64,000 nt of DNA. Origin: Sphingomonas sp. AR_OL41 (GTDB lineage Bacteria > Pseudomonadota > Alphaproteobacteria > Sphingomonadales > Sphingomonadaceae). Shown here one piece after another: positions 1-8,728 of this stretch; positions within the stretch are counted from its first letter, which is position 1, and every line of letters starts with the position of its first letter. The stretch lies in assembly GCF_029911635.1 (NCBI RefSeq), contig NZ_JARYTI010000004.1, positions 62,001-126,000 of the forward strand, read 5' to 3'. The position numbers and the translations under genes are program-made. The notes under the pieces were generated by a model that was not told the DNA's origin, ran no database searches, and saw only the letters and a program-made list of their open reading frames with translations.

Positions 1-2
1 CC

Positions 3-104
3 GGGGAAAGCGATCAATTCGGCTTTCACATAGTCGCCAAGGTGACAGCCGATGGGCCCGCGACGATTACGGTGACCCCGACCAAGAAGGACCTCATGCT
101 TTAA
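3..104 (+). CDS. C-terminal end of an unidentified protein, truncated by the window edge
   Basis: An open frame enters from the left edge and ends at a TAA at 102-104. The 33 visible residues alternate hydrophobic and polar positions (for example FHIVAKV and TITVTP), as in a beta-strand domain. No start is visible and I do not recognise the family. It reads toward the secreted protein at 214, with about 110 bp between them. The frame is short, so chance openness is possible. Confidence 0.4.
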   Translation, partial: GESDQFGFHIVAKVTADGPATITVTPTKKDLML

Positions 105-213
105 AAAGCCACACGGACGGGATGCGCTCCCGGATTCAAGAGGGATTGGAACAGCAGCAACCACGCCGAGCCGAGACACTGGCTGCAATTGCACTACTAG
201 ATTAGTTTTCTAA

Positions 214-1134
214 ATGGGGGCGACAGTGAAATATTTTCGGACGTCTGGTTGGGCCCTAGCGTCGGCGCTGCTTTGCGCGTCCATAGTCGCGCCAGCGAAG
301 ACGACCGAGGTCCAGGTGCCTCGCCAGACGCGGCTGGACCCAGCGAGCTTGTCCAGCGCGCCACGGACCTTCCGCGTCAGGGATGTGATCCTCCGCGCCT
401 TTGTGCAGGCGGCCCCGACAACCACACTTGAGGACGAACGCAGCATCGTCGTCGACGGCTTCGAGGTAACGCTGCCCAAAGGCCTCCCACTGACCAAGCG
501 GGCATTCGTCCACGCACCAAATCCCCGCATGTTCAGCAAGGCGGACGGATTTGGCAAAGCGATCGACGGCGCGATCTATTGCAATGCCAAGTGGATGAAG
601 GCCGGCCCATTCACGTCCGGCGAGACGCTGACGCGCTTCACTGCGATACCTTGCTTCCTCGACGCCGAGAACGACGGCGTCTTCGAGTCAGTAGCCTTTT
701 TCAGCCTTGGGACGCGGGAGGTCGGCCCCGTTCCGATCGTGCCGTTGCGGTATCGGCCCGTGCTCGGTGACTTTACCAAGGAACATGTCGATCTGATCGT
801 CCAGCGTGTCGGCGCTGGCAGCATCTTCGTCACGCCCACGCTATACGATGCGGAAGGCAAGCATGGCAGCATTCGCCTGTATACGGACGAACGCGATCGA
901 ACGTCGACAGACTACGCGCGCGGTTGCGTCTTCACCGCTCCGAGCAACACAAATCCCTCGTCGGCATTGGGTGCGCAGATCGCGATCGAGGCGGTCGATG
1001 CCAAAGCCGAGACGTTCCAAGCGACAATCACATCGGTGGGCGAGCCGAAACCGGTCAGCGCGCGTGTCAAGAATTGGCAATTCATATACGACTTCCTGCC
1101 GAGCTTGAGCGAGCGATGCGGGGATAAGCGTTGA
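214..1134 (+). CDS. Secreted hypothetical protein with signal peptide
   Basis: A 306-residue protein. The N-terminus has a Lys/Arg start, a hydrophobic stretch around residues 12-26 (WALASALLCASIVAPA) and a likely cleavage site after APA, so export is expected. The rest is a soluble mixed alpha/beta sequence with a few cysteines (YCNAKW, IPCFLD, GCVFTA) that could form periplasmic disulfides. I do not recognise the family. A GTG at 226 is an alternative start with a G-rich stretch just upstream. It lies in an accessory patch with the Kiwa genes, on the opposite strand, so a shared function is not shown. Confidence 0.7.
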   Translation: MGATVKYFRTSGWALASALLCASIVAPAKTTEVQVPRQTRLDPASLSSAPRTFRVRDVILRAFVQAAPTTTLEDERSIVVDGFEVTLPKGLPLTKRAFVHAPNPRMFSKADGFGKAIDGAIYCNAKWMKAGPFTSGETLTRFTAIPCFLDAENDGVFESVAFFSLGTREVGPVPIVPLRYRPVLGDFTKEHVDLIVQRVGAGSIFVTPTLYDAEGKHGSIRLYTDERDRTSTDYARGCVFTAPSNTNPSSALGAQIAIEAVDAKAETFQATITSVGEPKPVSARVKNWQFIYDFLPSLSERCGDKR

Positions 1135-1266
1135 TCAGACTATCGGGGAAAAGGCGGCCCGCAATGTCCGCTCCCCGGCTCTTGTTCGTCCCTGTGCAGC
1201 CGCCGGAGCGGGGCCCCTTGAAAGTTGACCGAACGGACTTCACCGAGTTCATTCGCTCGCCTGAAA

Positions 1267-1692
1267 TTAGCAGGGCAACTTTGGGAATACTACCTTGACT
1301 TCGTCACTCAGCACCTTGCCCCTCTGTGCCTTGTTGACTAAAATTCTCTGAGAATAGCCGATCCTTTGGTCAATAAAAAAAGCTGATCTGCTAAATTCAC
1401 GAGAAAACGAGAGTGCCCTTTTATCATCGTCATAAAGCAATTTATGATCGGTATATATCAGATAGCCTCTCACTCTATCGATTTTTCGAATATTTTCTAC
1501 ACGATCAATTTTGTTTCCGAAAGAATTAGATACCAATACCCTGTCCTTTGTAACTTTGATCCACTGTTGATTTTGTTTATAACATCCGAAAGCAGCTTCG
1601 TTGTTATCAAATAGGGCGCCGACTACAGTCCACAATCCTAATGTGGTGACAAGGACACCGGAAAATATCTTGGCGATATTCTTCTTCTTCAC
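1267..1692 (-). CDS. AT-rich single-span membrane protein, unknown
   Basis: A 141-residue protein with a Lys-rich N-terminus (MKKKN), one membrane segment at about residues 8-27 (IFSGVLVTTLGLWTVVGAL) and a soluble tail rich in Lys, Arg and Asp that ends in Pro-Cys. The fold may be a small PH-like or beta domain (VTKDRVLV, YLIYTDHKLLYDDD), but I do not recognise it. Base composition is strikingly AT-rich beside its neighbours, which suggests recent transfer. It follows kwaB on the same strand after about 120 bp and could be co-transcribed with Kiwa. A role in defence is only an inference. Confidence 0.65.
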   Translation of the reverse strand: MKKKNIAKIFSGVLVTTLGLWTVVGALFDNNEAAFGCYKQNQQWIKVTKDRVLVSNSFGNKIDRVENIRKIDRVRGYLIYTDHKLLYDDDKRALSFSREFSRSAFFIDQRIGYSQRILVNKAQRGKVLSDEVKVVFPKLPC

Positions 1693-1812
1693 CCCCGCCC
1701 CTCCAACAACATAACAACGGCCTTATCCTGAATATCTGCTAGTTTTCGCTTTATACGCTTTCCTGGACGGTTCGCTTGCCGAACCCGCCAGATCCCTCCG
1801 CAACGTTCCAGC

Positions 1813-2730
1813 TCAGCCGACCGCCTCGGTGCTCTGCACGTCGTAAAGCCGCATCGAGAGCCGTGAATCCAACCGGTGATCAAGCAATGCTTGGAAGATG
1901 TCGCGACAGGTCTCCAGTGTCGGCACAATCCGTCCCTCGTCGTCAAAGGCGATCCCAAGACCCATCGCCGCGCACTGCGCGCGCAGGTTCTGCATGAAGC
2001 CCGCGTCCCTGAAATGCCCCTTCTCGCGGATAGCGATCGCTCTGCGAAGGTGAATCTTGTTCGTGCCGACAAAGGCGGTGATCGCGGCGGTGTCTGAGAA
2101 GACGCCGCTGAACTCCGGTTCCTCGACAAGTTCCAGAAACGCCTCCGTGTGTCCCGCCCGGTAGGCGAGCACAGACTCGAAACGCGCCTTGTTCGACACG
2201 AAGACCCCACCGTCGAACACGAAGAAGTCGAAAAACGGTTCCAGGCTGAACGCCGGGCGCTCGTCCACGTCTAGTTCCTCGTCCTCGAAGACGACGCGCA
2301 GAATGTTGGACGAACGTCTGGTGCTCCACGTCGCGTTGGTCTTCCGGACCGCCAGCAGGACACCGTCCTCCGACGCGAACCGCAGCATGTAGAAATCCGC
2401 GTTCGCGATCTGCCTGAGATGCCTGACCTTCAGGTTCTCGGTGGGATTGACAGCCTGCGCCTCCACCAGCGCGATGTGCGTCTCGTCCGCGCCGAGCGTC
2501 AGCACACTGGCCTCGTTGTTCTGCGCGAGTATCTCGTAGTCGATCGTCTCGTTGACCGCATTCAGCGCCTGCGAAACCGCGCCGCGCAGCGACGCCGCCA
2601 GGTCGTCCGTGATACCGACCCACCGCCCGTTGAAAACGGGTAGCCCGTCCCGCGTCGATTTCTTGTAAACCCACACGGTCAGATCGGCGTGCGCGACGTC
2701 GAACGCCTTAAGGTCGGCCAGTTCAGCCAT
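1813..2730 (-). CDS. kwaB: Kiwa anti-phage protein KwaB (DUF4868)
   Basis: A 305-residue soluble protein of the DUF4868 type. In Kiwa systems KwaB is the cytoplasmic partner that works with the membrane protein KwaA against phage. Length and general organisation fit: an N-terminal part with SxAL-type helices, a central acidic segment (VFEDEELDVDE) followed by FFDFFVFDGGVFVSNK, and a helical C-terminus. The call rests on the pairing with a four-helix membrane protein directly upstream. Its start overlaps the end of kwaA by 8 bp, which implies translational coupling. Family assignment is from recall of the family pattern, not from a search. Confidence 0.8.
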   Translation of the reverse strand: MAELADLKAFDVAHADLTVWVYKKSTRDGLPVFNGRWVGITDDLAASLRGAVSQALNAVNETIDYEILAQNNEASVLTLGADETHIALVEAQAVNPTENLKVRHLRQIANADFYMLRFASEDGVLLAVRKTNATWSTRRSSNILRVVFEDEELDVDERPAFSLEPFFDFFVFDGGVFVSNKARFESVLAYRAGHTEAFLELVEEPEFSGVFSDTAAITAFVGTNKIHLRRAIAIREKGHFRDAGFMQNLRAQCAAMGLGIAFDDEGRIVPTLETCRDIFQALLDHRLDSRLSMRLYDVQSTEAVG

Positions 2731-3334
2731 TCGTCCCTCCCTGCTCGAGCTCGCGGATGATGATCACATCCTGCAAACTCCCCATGCGATAGATCTTGTT
2801 AGGCCCGACGTGCTGCCGGGAAAGCGCCCGGCCGACCAACGGCTCGACGCTCTGCAAATAACTATATTTGATCTCGTAGAGTCTCCAGCCAAACACGATC
2901 AGGATCGGGTTCATCACGATCTGTCCGGATCTGTAGGTTATCCAGAAGATCCAGACGAAGAATACGCCAAAACCGAGAAGCCGGGTGGGCGATGCGAAAT
3001 CAAGTCCCATGAAGGAGACGATGTAGGGCATCGCGTAGTTGATCAGGTCGGCTGGCACGTGCTTCGCCTCCGCGACCCTGATCTGATGCGGCGACCCGAT
3101 CGCCCTCAGCGTCCACAAGGTCACCAATAGGCAAGCGATAGCGACGGCCACAGTTCCGAGCGACCACGACGGATGGAGGAATGGAAGGCCGCAGGCGCGG
3201 TGGAGCAAACCGGTCGGCGCGCAGACCCCCCTCCCCACGGAGGCGACGTCAATGTCCTGGACCAGCATCACCAGCCCGAGCGGCAGGTAGGAGCCCACGT
3301 ATAGGGCGAAGGCGGATGTCTTCCTAACCTGCAT
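2723..3334 (-). CDS. kwaA: Kiwa anti-phage membrane protein KwaA
   Basis: A 203-residue inner-membrane protein with about four hydrophobic segments: near residues 8-27, 57-78, 97-112 and 117-135. A polar cytoplasmic tail follows, ending in a charged ELEQGG stretch. KwaA is the membrane component of Kiwa and is thought to sense phage-induced envelope change and act with KwaB. Size, topology and the order kwaA-kwaB with an 8-bp overlap fit the known system. The operon is divergent from the small gene at 3482. No repeat or integrase is visible alongside. Confidence 0.8.
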   Translation of the reverse strand: MQVRKTSAFALYVGSYLPLGLVMLVQDIDVASVGRGVCAPTGLLHRACGLPFLHPSWSLGTVAVAIACLLVTLWTLRAIGSPHQIRVAEAKHVPADLINYAMPYIVSFMGLDFASPTRLLGFGVFFVWIFWITYRSGQIVMNPILIVFGWRLYEIKYSYLQSVEPLVGRALSRQHVGPNKIYRMGSLQDVIIIRELEQGGTNG

Positions 3335-3481
3335 TACGCCTCTTCAACCCAGCCGCCGTCACGGGAACCTGCGACCGGAGCATATGCCCCTACGCCAAGT
3401 CGGGCAAATTCGGTTCGAGTGCATCAACTAAACGCATACCAAAGACACTATCAATCGCTCCAACCGAAAGGAGAATACCCC

Positions 3482-3766
3482 ATGCCCCAGCTCACGCGTC
3501 TTCACGGCACTGACATTCCGGAAACAGTCAGCGGCACCGTCACTCTCATCCACTCCGACCAAACCAAAGAGTCGGATCCTGTCCTTGTTGTCGAGATCGT
3601 TGGGGACGACGAGATTTATGGACCGCTGGTGTGCTTCTCGGCATTCACGCAGGCCACACTGCGCAGCGCGGCCAGCAACGGGCGCGGCGTAAACGTGAGC
3701 GTCAGCAGGCCCCGCTCCGATGATCGCATGCCGGTTGCGGTGTCCGTCAATGTCGTCGCCGATTGA
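3482..3766 (+). CDS. Small conserved-looking hypothetical protein
   Basis: A 94-residue soluble protein. I chose the ATG at 3482 because a clear AAAGGAG ribosome binding site lies 6 bp upstream; an upstream in-frame ATG at 3419 has none. The sequence reads like a small beta-rich domain (SGTVTLIHSD, DPVLVVEIVGDDEIYGPLV) with no cysteines beyond one and no membrane segment. It is divergent from kwaA and shares its upstream region. Function is unknown; it could be a co-located cargo gene of the defence patch. Confidence 0.65.
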   Translation: MPQLTRLHGTDIPETVSGTVTLIHSDQTKESDPVLVVEIVGDDEIYGPLVCFSAFTQATLRSAASNGRGVNVSVSRPRSDDRMPVAVSVNVVAD

Positions 3767-3912
3767 GCCACGCGGCGCTCATTTTAAGGGGATAGGTGCA
3801 GAGGTTGTGGATTTCGGCACCAGTTAGGTGCACCTTCCTGTGTAATTAAGACATGTGTTTTCCGCCCGCCCTCGGTGACGCGGTTCATCGCGGATGTGCA
3901 CGGACATTGCCA

Positions 3913-4737
3913 TCACGCCGACGGCCGACCGAACAACGCTTTGCCGCGCTCGCGCCACGTGGTTGCGCGCCCGAACGAGGTCGCCAGGTCGAGCCAGGTC
4001 TGCAGCGCGATACGCAACGGGTTGTTCGAGGTGATCGGCTTGACCAGGCCATAATGGAGTCCCCCGCCCGCCGGTTCGGGCACGAACGTCCCGAACATCC
4101 GGTCGAACACGATAAGCACCCCGCCGAAATTACAATCGAGCCATGCCGTGTCCGAAGCATGATGCGCGCGGTGGTGCGACGGCGTGTTGAAGATATGTTC
4201 GAGTATACCGAGCCGTCCGATCGCCTCGGTATGCAACCCATATTGGAACAGCAGATTGCCCGCCAGCAACACCGCAACCATCAGCGGCGGAAAGCCGATG
4301 ATGATCAACGGCGCGAACAACAACCATCCCCCGGAAATCAGGCCGGTCCAGCCGAGCCGCACCGCCGCGGGCAGCGTCAGTTCGGTCGCGCTGTGGTGGA
4401 CGGCATGGCTGGCCCATAGCCAATTTATCAGATGGCTCCAGCGGTGAAACCAGTAATAGGTGAATTCGACCGCGATGAAGCCGGCCATCCACACGCGCCA
4501 ATCGCCCAGCGCCATCGGGAATAGCGCATAGGGCTGCAACCACAGGAACACGCTGGCCGTAACGCCGGCGGTTAACGGCTTGATCAGCGCGCCGCCCGCC
4601 GCGACACCCAGCGAGGCCAGGCTGGCCCGCACGTCATAACCTTTGCGCGCGATGCGCGTCCGCCAGAAGAATTCGGCCAGCGCCAGGAGCAGCAGGGCCA
4701 GGATAATTCCCGGCCGGTGGCTGATAAATTCGCTCAT
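3913..4737 (-). CDS. Sterol desaturase / fatty acid hydroxylase family membrane protein
   Basis: A 274-residue integral membrane di-iron protein. Hydrophobic segments fill the N-terminal third and the middle. The histidine boxes of the fatty acid hydroxylase superfamily are visible: HRWSH near residue 98, HAVHH near 110 and HRAHH near 190, with a later HYG. Members hydroxylate or desaturate lipids or carotenoids in the membrane; the substrate cannot be read here. In a sphingolipid-making organism a long-chain base or hydroxy-fatty-acid role is possible. It starts 3 bp after the EF-hand gene stop, so the two form one transcription unit. Confidence 0.85.
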   Translation of the reverse strand: MSEFISHRPGIILALLLLALAEFFWRTRIARKGYDVRASLASLGVAAGGALIKPLTAGVTASVFLWLQPYALFPMALGDWRVWMAGFIAVEFTYYWFHRWSHLINWLWASHAVHHSATELTLPAAVRLGWTGLISGGWLLFAPLIIIGFPPLMVAVLLAGNLLFQYGLHTEAIGRLGILEHIFNTPSHHRAHHASDTAWLDCNFGGVLIVFDRMFGTFVPEPAGGGLHYGLVKPITSNNPLRIALQTWLDLATSFGRATTWRERGKALFGRPSA

Positions 4738-4740
4738 CGC

Positions 4741-5160
4741 TCATCCCCTTCGCGTCCGCGCGCGAGTGGCCGCCGCGTCGAGCTCAGCGAGGGTCACGCG
4801 GCCATCGTGATTGGCGTCCGCAAGGTCGAAGACGGGCGTCGGACCATAGACAAATTCGCGGCGTGAAATCACGCCGTCCTGGTTTGCGTCGAATTGCGCT
4901 TTCAGCGCCGCAAAATCGATAGGCCCGCCGCGTCCGCGCAGGAATGTCGGAATGTCGCTCTCTTCGAGAACGCCGTTTCCGTTGCGATCGAGGCGCGAAA
5001 AACTGCTCGTACGATAGGCGATGAACTCGGCCCGTTCGACGACGCCATCATGGTTGGCATCGGCACCGCGCAGGCGGTCGATCATCGCGTTGCTCGCGCC
5101 CTGGCCCAAAGCGGGGGCCGCGACAAACAGGCAAAGGGCAGATAAAGTCAAACTGCGCAT
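4741..5160 (-). CDS. Exported EF-hand calcium-binding protein
   Basis: A 139-residue protein with a signal peptide (hydrophobic residues 3-19, cut near ALGQG) and four EF-hand loops in two pairs: DANHDGVVERAE, DRNGNGVLEESD, DANQDGVISRRE and DANHDGRVTLAE. All four keep the Asp/Asn ligands and the central Gly, so calcium binding is likely. Periplasmic calmodulin-like proteins of this size are common in sphingomonads but mostly uncharacterised. It precedes the hydroxylase-family gene with a 3-bp gap, so the two are probably expressed together. Confidence 0.85.
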   Translation of the reverse strand: MRSLTLSALCLFVAAPALGQGASNAMIDRLRGADANHDGVVERAEFIAYRTSSFSRLDRNGNGVLEESDIPTFLRGRGGPIDFAALKAQFDANQDGVISRREFVYGPTPVFDLADANHDGRVTLAELDAAATRARTRRG

Positions 5161-5246
5161 CGGATGGCTCTCATGATCATCGGGAAGAGGATGCGACCGC
5201 GGCGATCGTCATTGGGGGTGGGGGAACCGCCGCGGTCGCCAAGTAC

Positions 5247-5753
5247 CTAGCGGCGCGGGCAGGCGATCACTGCGCCGCTCGCGTCGGTGCAGGTACCCGA
5301 ATGGACCGGCTTGCCGGTTGCCGGATCGATCTGCGTCGATCCGCTATAGCTCGTGCCCGTCGCGGCATTGGTGCCGCTCGACGTGCGGCCGCCCGAATAG
5401 GTGCCGTCGGCGTTGCGCGTCAGCGACCCGCTGCTCTGCGCGCTGCCACGCGCGCCCTGCACGGCAAAGCCGCCGCGATGCGTCGCCGAGCCGTCGGGAT
5501 TGACCGTCGTGGTCGATGCGCGGGCACCCGCGCCCGTCGCGGTGCGGAACGCGCCGCCGCTCGCCGCCGTGACCGACCCATCGGCGTTCTGCACCGCGCC
5601 ATGGCCGCGTACCGCGCTGCCATTCGGGCCGCTGACCGCGGTAACGCTGCCGCCATTGCCGCGCGCATGGACCCTTGCCCGCTGGGCATCGGCAGAGACC
5701 GCGGTCAGGGCGAGGATCATCGCCAGCGAGATTTTCAGGTTGGTCTTGAGCAT
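5247..5753 (-). CDS. Secreted Gly/Ser/Thr-rich repeat protein
   Basis: A 168-residue exported protein. Residues 1-23 form a signal peptide ending in AVSADA. The mature part is low-complexity, rich in Gly, Ala, Ser and Thr, with recurring short units such as QNADGSVTAASGG, VNPDGSATHRGG and RNADGTYSGG. It ends in a small cysteine-containing tail (SGTCTD, VIACPRR). The repeat-turn pattern resembles cell-surface or intrinsically flexible proteins. It is divergent from the two-component system at 5947, whose regulator could control it, but no operator is visible. Confidence 0.7.
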   Translation of the reverse strand: MLKTNLKISLAMILALTAVSADAQRARVHARGNGGSVTAVSGPNGSAVRGHGAVQNADGSVTAASGGAFRTATGAGARASTTTVNPDGSATHRGGFAVQGARGSAQSSGSLTRNADGTYSGGRTSSGTNAATGTSYSGSTQIDPATGKPVHSGTCTDASGAVIACPRR

Positions 5754-5946
5754 TTCACATCTCCTTCACAGGGGGCCGGACGCTGCACGATGCCGCGTCG
5801 CTGGAGAACGTTTGCCGTCGAACCTGCTACAGGGGTGTGTCGCCACGCGGCGCAGTTGTTGCGATCGATGACGAAGCCGAGCGCTTGTCACACTTTGTCA
5901 TCGCTCAGCGGCTTGCGCCGACGTGGCAATTGGCGATGCTCGACGC

Positions 5947-6657
5947 ATGAACGCACGCACGCCCCGCATCATTGTCGTCGATGACGATCCCGAACTGCGC
6001 GCGCTCATCCAGCGCTTTCTCGGCGAACATGGCTTTGCCGTTCGCGCGGTTTTGGACGGCACCGCGCTGGATACGGCACTGAGCCGAGAGCCTGCCGATG
6101 CGCTCGTGCTTGACCTAATGATGCCCGGCGAGGACGGCCTGGCGATCTGCCGCAGGTTGCGCGCCAGCGGCGAAGATGTGCCGATTCTCATGCTCACGGC
6201 ACGCGGCGATCCGGTCGATCGCATCATCGGGCTGGAAATGGGCGCGGACGACTATCTCGCCAAGCCCTTCACCCCGCGCGAGCTCGTCGCACGCATCAAC
6301 GCGATCCTGCGCCGCACCGCGCCGCGTGGCGGCACCGAGCGGGACCGCCGTTTCAGCTTCGGCCCCTTCCTGCTCAATCCGGCGGCAATGACGCTGCACC
6401 GCGACGCCATGCCGATCACGCTGTCGTCACGCGAATTCGCGCTGCTCGTCGCGCTGGCCAACGCCGGTGGCCGTCCGCTCAGCCGGGCACAGCTGATCGA
6501 TCGTGCGCTCGGCCGGGATGCCGAGGTAACCGACCGCGCGATCGACGTGCAGGTCATGCGGCTGCGCAAGACGCTCGGCGACGACTCGACCGAACCGGCC
6601 TGGATCAGGACAGTATGGGGGGTGGGTTACATGCTCGCCGACGTGCGCCCATGCTGA
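5947..6657 (+). CDS. OmpR-family response regulator
   Basis: A 236-residue DNA-binding response regulator. The receiver domain (residues about 5-120) shows the acidic pair in VVDDDPE, the phospho-acceptor in LVLDLMMPGEDG and the conserved Lys in YLAKPF. The winged-helix OmpR/PhoB domain follows (SSREFALLVALANAGGRPLSR, with VDVQV-like and VWGVGYM ends). I chose the ATG at 5947 since receiver homology begins right after it; the frame stays open to 5923. The stop overlaps the kinase start (ATGCTGA), so regulator and sensor are translationally coupled. Confidence 0.9.
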   Translation: MNARTPRIIVVDDDPELRALIQRFLGEHGFAVRAVLDGTALDTALSREPADALVLDLMMPGEDGLAICRRLRASGEDVPILMLTARGDPVDRIIGLEMGADDYLAKPFTPRELVARINAILRRTAPRGGTERDRRFSFGPFLLNPAAMTLHRDAMPITLSSREFALLVALANAGGRPLSRAQLIDRALGRDAEVTDRAIDVQVMRLRKTLGDDSTEPAWIRTVWGVGYMLADVRPC

Positions 6658-7961
6658 AGTCGCTGCTCGCCCGCAACATCGCGCTGATGGCGGTGATCGT
6701 GATCGTCAGCCAGCTCGTCACGCTCGCGATGTTTACCGCCTTCATTCTCCGACCCCAGGCGGATCGCTTCGCGTCGATCCTTGCCCGCAACATCGGCGTG
6801 GTCAGCACGGTGGCCGCCTCGCTGCCTCCGTCCAAGCGCGCCGAACTGATCACGCGGATCAACGCAGGCGGCACGCTCAGCATCCACCCCGGCAACACCC
6901 CACCGATCGGCACGGGCGGGCGCGCCAGCCTGATCGAGCGCGCCGTCCTCACCCGCCTCGCACGCACTCTCGACAATCATGGTGAAATCTACTGGCGTGG
7001 CGGCGGTGCCATGCCGCTCTGGGTGCGCTTGCGGCTGGGTGACGATTATTACTGGGTTTCGGTCGATGCACCGAGCGGCTGGGCACCCAATGGCGCATTG
7101 TTCTTTTCCTTCCTGCTCGCCCTGCTGTTAGCGCTCGCCGCCGGCGTCGTTCTGCAACGCCGGGTCAACCGGCCGCTGCGATCGCTGACCGCCGCCGTCG
7201 ATGCCATACCGCGTTCCGATGGCCTGGTGGCGCTGGCCGGAGGAGGCCCGTCCGAGGTGGCGATGCTCGCTGGCGCGTTCGATCGCATGACCCAGCGCCT
7301 GGCGGCGCAGGATGCCGACCGTGCGCTGATGCTGGCCGGGATCAGCCATGATCTCAAGACGCCGCTGGCCAAGATAAGGCTCGCCCTGGCGCTATCGCCG
7401 CTGGGCAATGACGACGATCAGGCGATGATCGAACGGCAATTGAACCGGCTGGACAGAATGCTCGGTCAGTTCCTCGATTTCGCGCGCGGCGTCGACGGGG
7501 AGCATGCCGCCGTCGTCGACGTGACGCGCGTCATGGCGCAGGTCGTTGGCGAGTTGGGCCTTGCCGTGGAAATCGACACGCCTTCGATAATCGCGCTGCT
7601 GGTCAGCGTTCGGCCGCTGGCCTTCGAGCGCGTCCTGATCAATCTCCTGCGCAACGCCCGATTGCACGGCGACCCGCCGATCGAGATATCGGTGCGCGTC
7701 GCCGATGCGCGGGTCTTCATCAGCATCGGCGATCATGGACCGGGGGTATCGCCAGGTTTGCTCGCGAGACTCGACCGACCGTTTGTTCGCGCCGACAGCG
7801 CACGCGCGAGCGATGGCGGCGTCGGTCTGGGTCTGGCGATCGCGGCGCGCTTCGCCGTCGACTCTGACGGTTCCCTTACCCTGTCCAACCGGGTCGGCGG
7901 TGGCTTCATGGCGACGCTGACACTGCCGCTCGCGACTCCACATTCTATCCTGGCAGTGTGA
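6651..7961 (+). CDS. Sensor histidine kinase (OmpR-system partner)
   Basis: A 437-residue inner-membrane kinase paired with the regulator just upstream. Membrane segments at about 8-30 and 145-167 flank a periplasmic sensor region. A HAMP linker follows, then the dimerisation box with the phospho-His (GISHDLKTPLAK), the N box (NLLRNARLHG) and the G boxes (DHGPGVSP, GGVGLGLAIAARF). The layout is that of EnvZ-type sensors. The signal is unknown. It starts inside the last codons of the regulator and ends 2 bp before the convergent bufC stop. Confidence 0.9.
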   Translation: MLKSLLARNIALMAVIVIVSQLVTLAMFTAFILRPQADRFASILARNIGVVSTVAASLPPSKRAELITRINAGGTLSIHPGNTPPIGTGGRASLIERAVLTRLARTLDNHGEIYWRGGGAMPLWVRLRLGDDYYWVSVDAPSGWAPNGALFFSFLLALLLALAAGVVLQRRVNRPLRSLTAAVDAIPRSDGLVALAGGGPSEVAMLAGAFDRMTQRLAAQDADRALMLAGISHDLKTPLAKIRLALALSPLGNDDDQAMIERQLNRLDRMLGQFLDFARGVDGEHAAVVDVTRVMAQVVGELGLAVEIDTPSIIALLVSVRPLAFERVLINLLRNARLHGDPPIEISVRVADARVFISIGDHGPGVSPGLLARLDRPFVRADSARASDGGVGLGLAIAARFAVDSDGSLTLSNRVGGGFMATLTLPLATPHSILAV

Positions 7962-7963
7962 GA

Positions 7964-8728
7964 TCAGCTGCGGACCGACGATTCACCCACGGCCACGATC
8001 AACCCATCCGCCAGCCACTGGCCGAGCCACGCCCCGGCCTGCGCGATCCCGTCCGCTTCGCCGCGTTCATCGACGGTCATCGCGCACAGCGCGCCGAAAC
8101 TCATGCCCGCGCGAACCAGCAGGATTGCGCAATGTTCCCGCGCGTCGATCGCGCGGAAATGCGCCATCATGTCGCGCCGCCACACGATGACCGCGCCAGG
8201 TTCGTCGCGCATCATGACGGCTGGCGGCGACGCCTGTTGCAACAGCGCCGTCCAGATCGCCGCCGCCTCGGTCTCCGCCGCGGCCATATCGAGCGTCGGC
8301 GTGAAGCGCAGTTCGGCGGTGTCCCAATCGACGTCCGCCACATCCGCCGCCGTCATGGCGACGGCATCGGCGCCAACGAACGCCTCGCCCAGCGCCAGTT
8401 CGAGCCACGCCAGTTCGGCAACTTCGGGATCGTCGGGATAGAGCATCCGCAACGTCGCCGGGAAATCGCGCGAATAGGCGTCGAGCGTCCAGCTGCTTGG
8501 CGGCACGCGTTCGATATGGCGCACCACCGCCGCATGAAACGCCGCGCCGCCGATCCAGGCCAGCGTCTGCGCAAAGCTCTCCTCGAGACAGGCGACAAGC
8601 TGCGCGCGGTAATTGTTCTGATAGACGCGCAGGCCGGGCGCCGCGCCCGCGCCGAGCCGCGCAGCGGCATCGTCGCTGCCGTCGTTCAGCCAGCGGCGCA
8701 TGTCGCGCTGCAACTCGAGCAAGGTCAT
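7964..8728 (-). CDS. bufC: BufC-like partner of the bufferin-modifying enzyme (DUF2063)
   Basis: A 254-residue soluble protein with the DUF2063 N-terminal pattern (LLELQRDMRRWL, then YQNNYRAQLVACLEESF). In bufferin operons the BufC partner is thought to bind the precursor and present it to BufB. Its ATG at 8728 overlaps the bufB stop as ATGA, so the two are co-translated. The frame is open further upstream, but homology begins at this Met. It converges with the kinase gene at 7961, with 2 bp between stops. Confidence 0.8.
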   Translation of the reverse strand: MTLLELQRDMRRWLNDGSDDAAARLGAGAAPGLRVYQNNYRAQLVACLEESFAQTLAWIGGAAFHAAVVRHIERVPPSSWTLDAYSRDFPATLRMLYPDDPEVAELAWLELALGEAFVGADAVAMTAADVADVDWDTAELRFTPTLDMAAAETEAAAIWTALLQQASPPAVMMRDEPGAVIVWRRDMMAHFRAIDAREHCAILLVRAGMSFGALCAMTVDERGEADGIAQAGAWLGQWLADGLIVAVGESSVRS

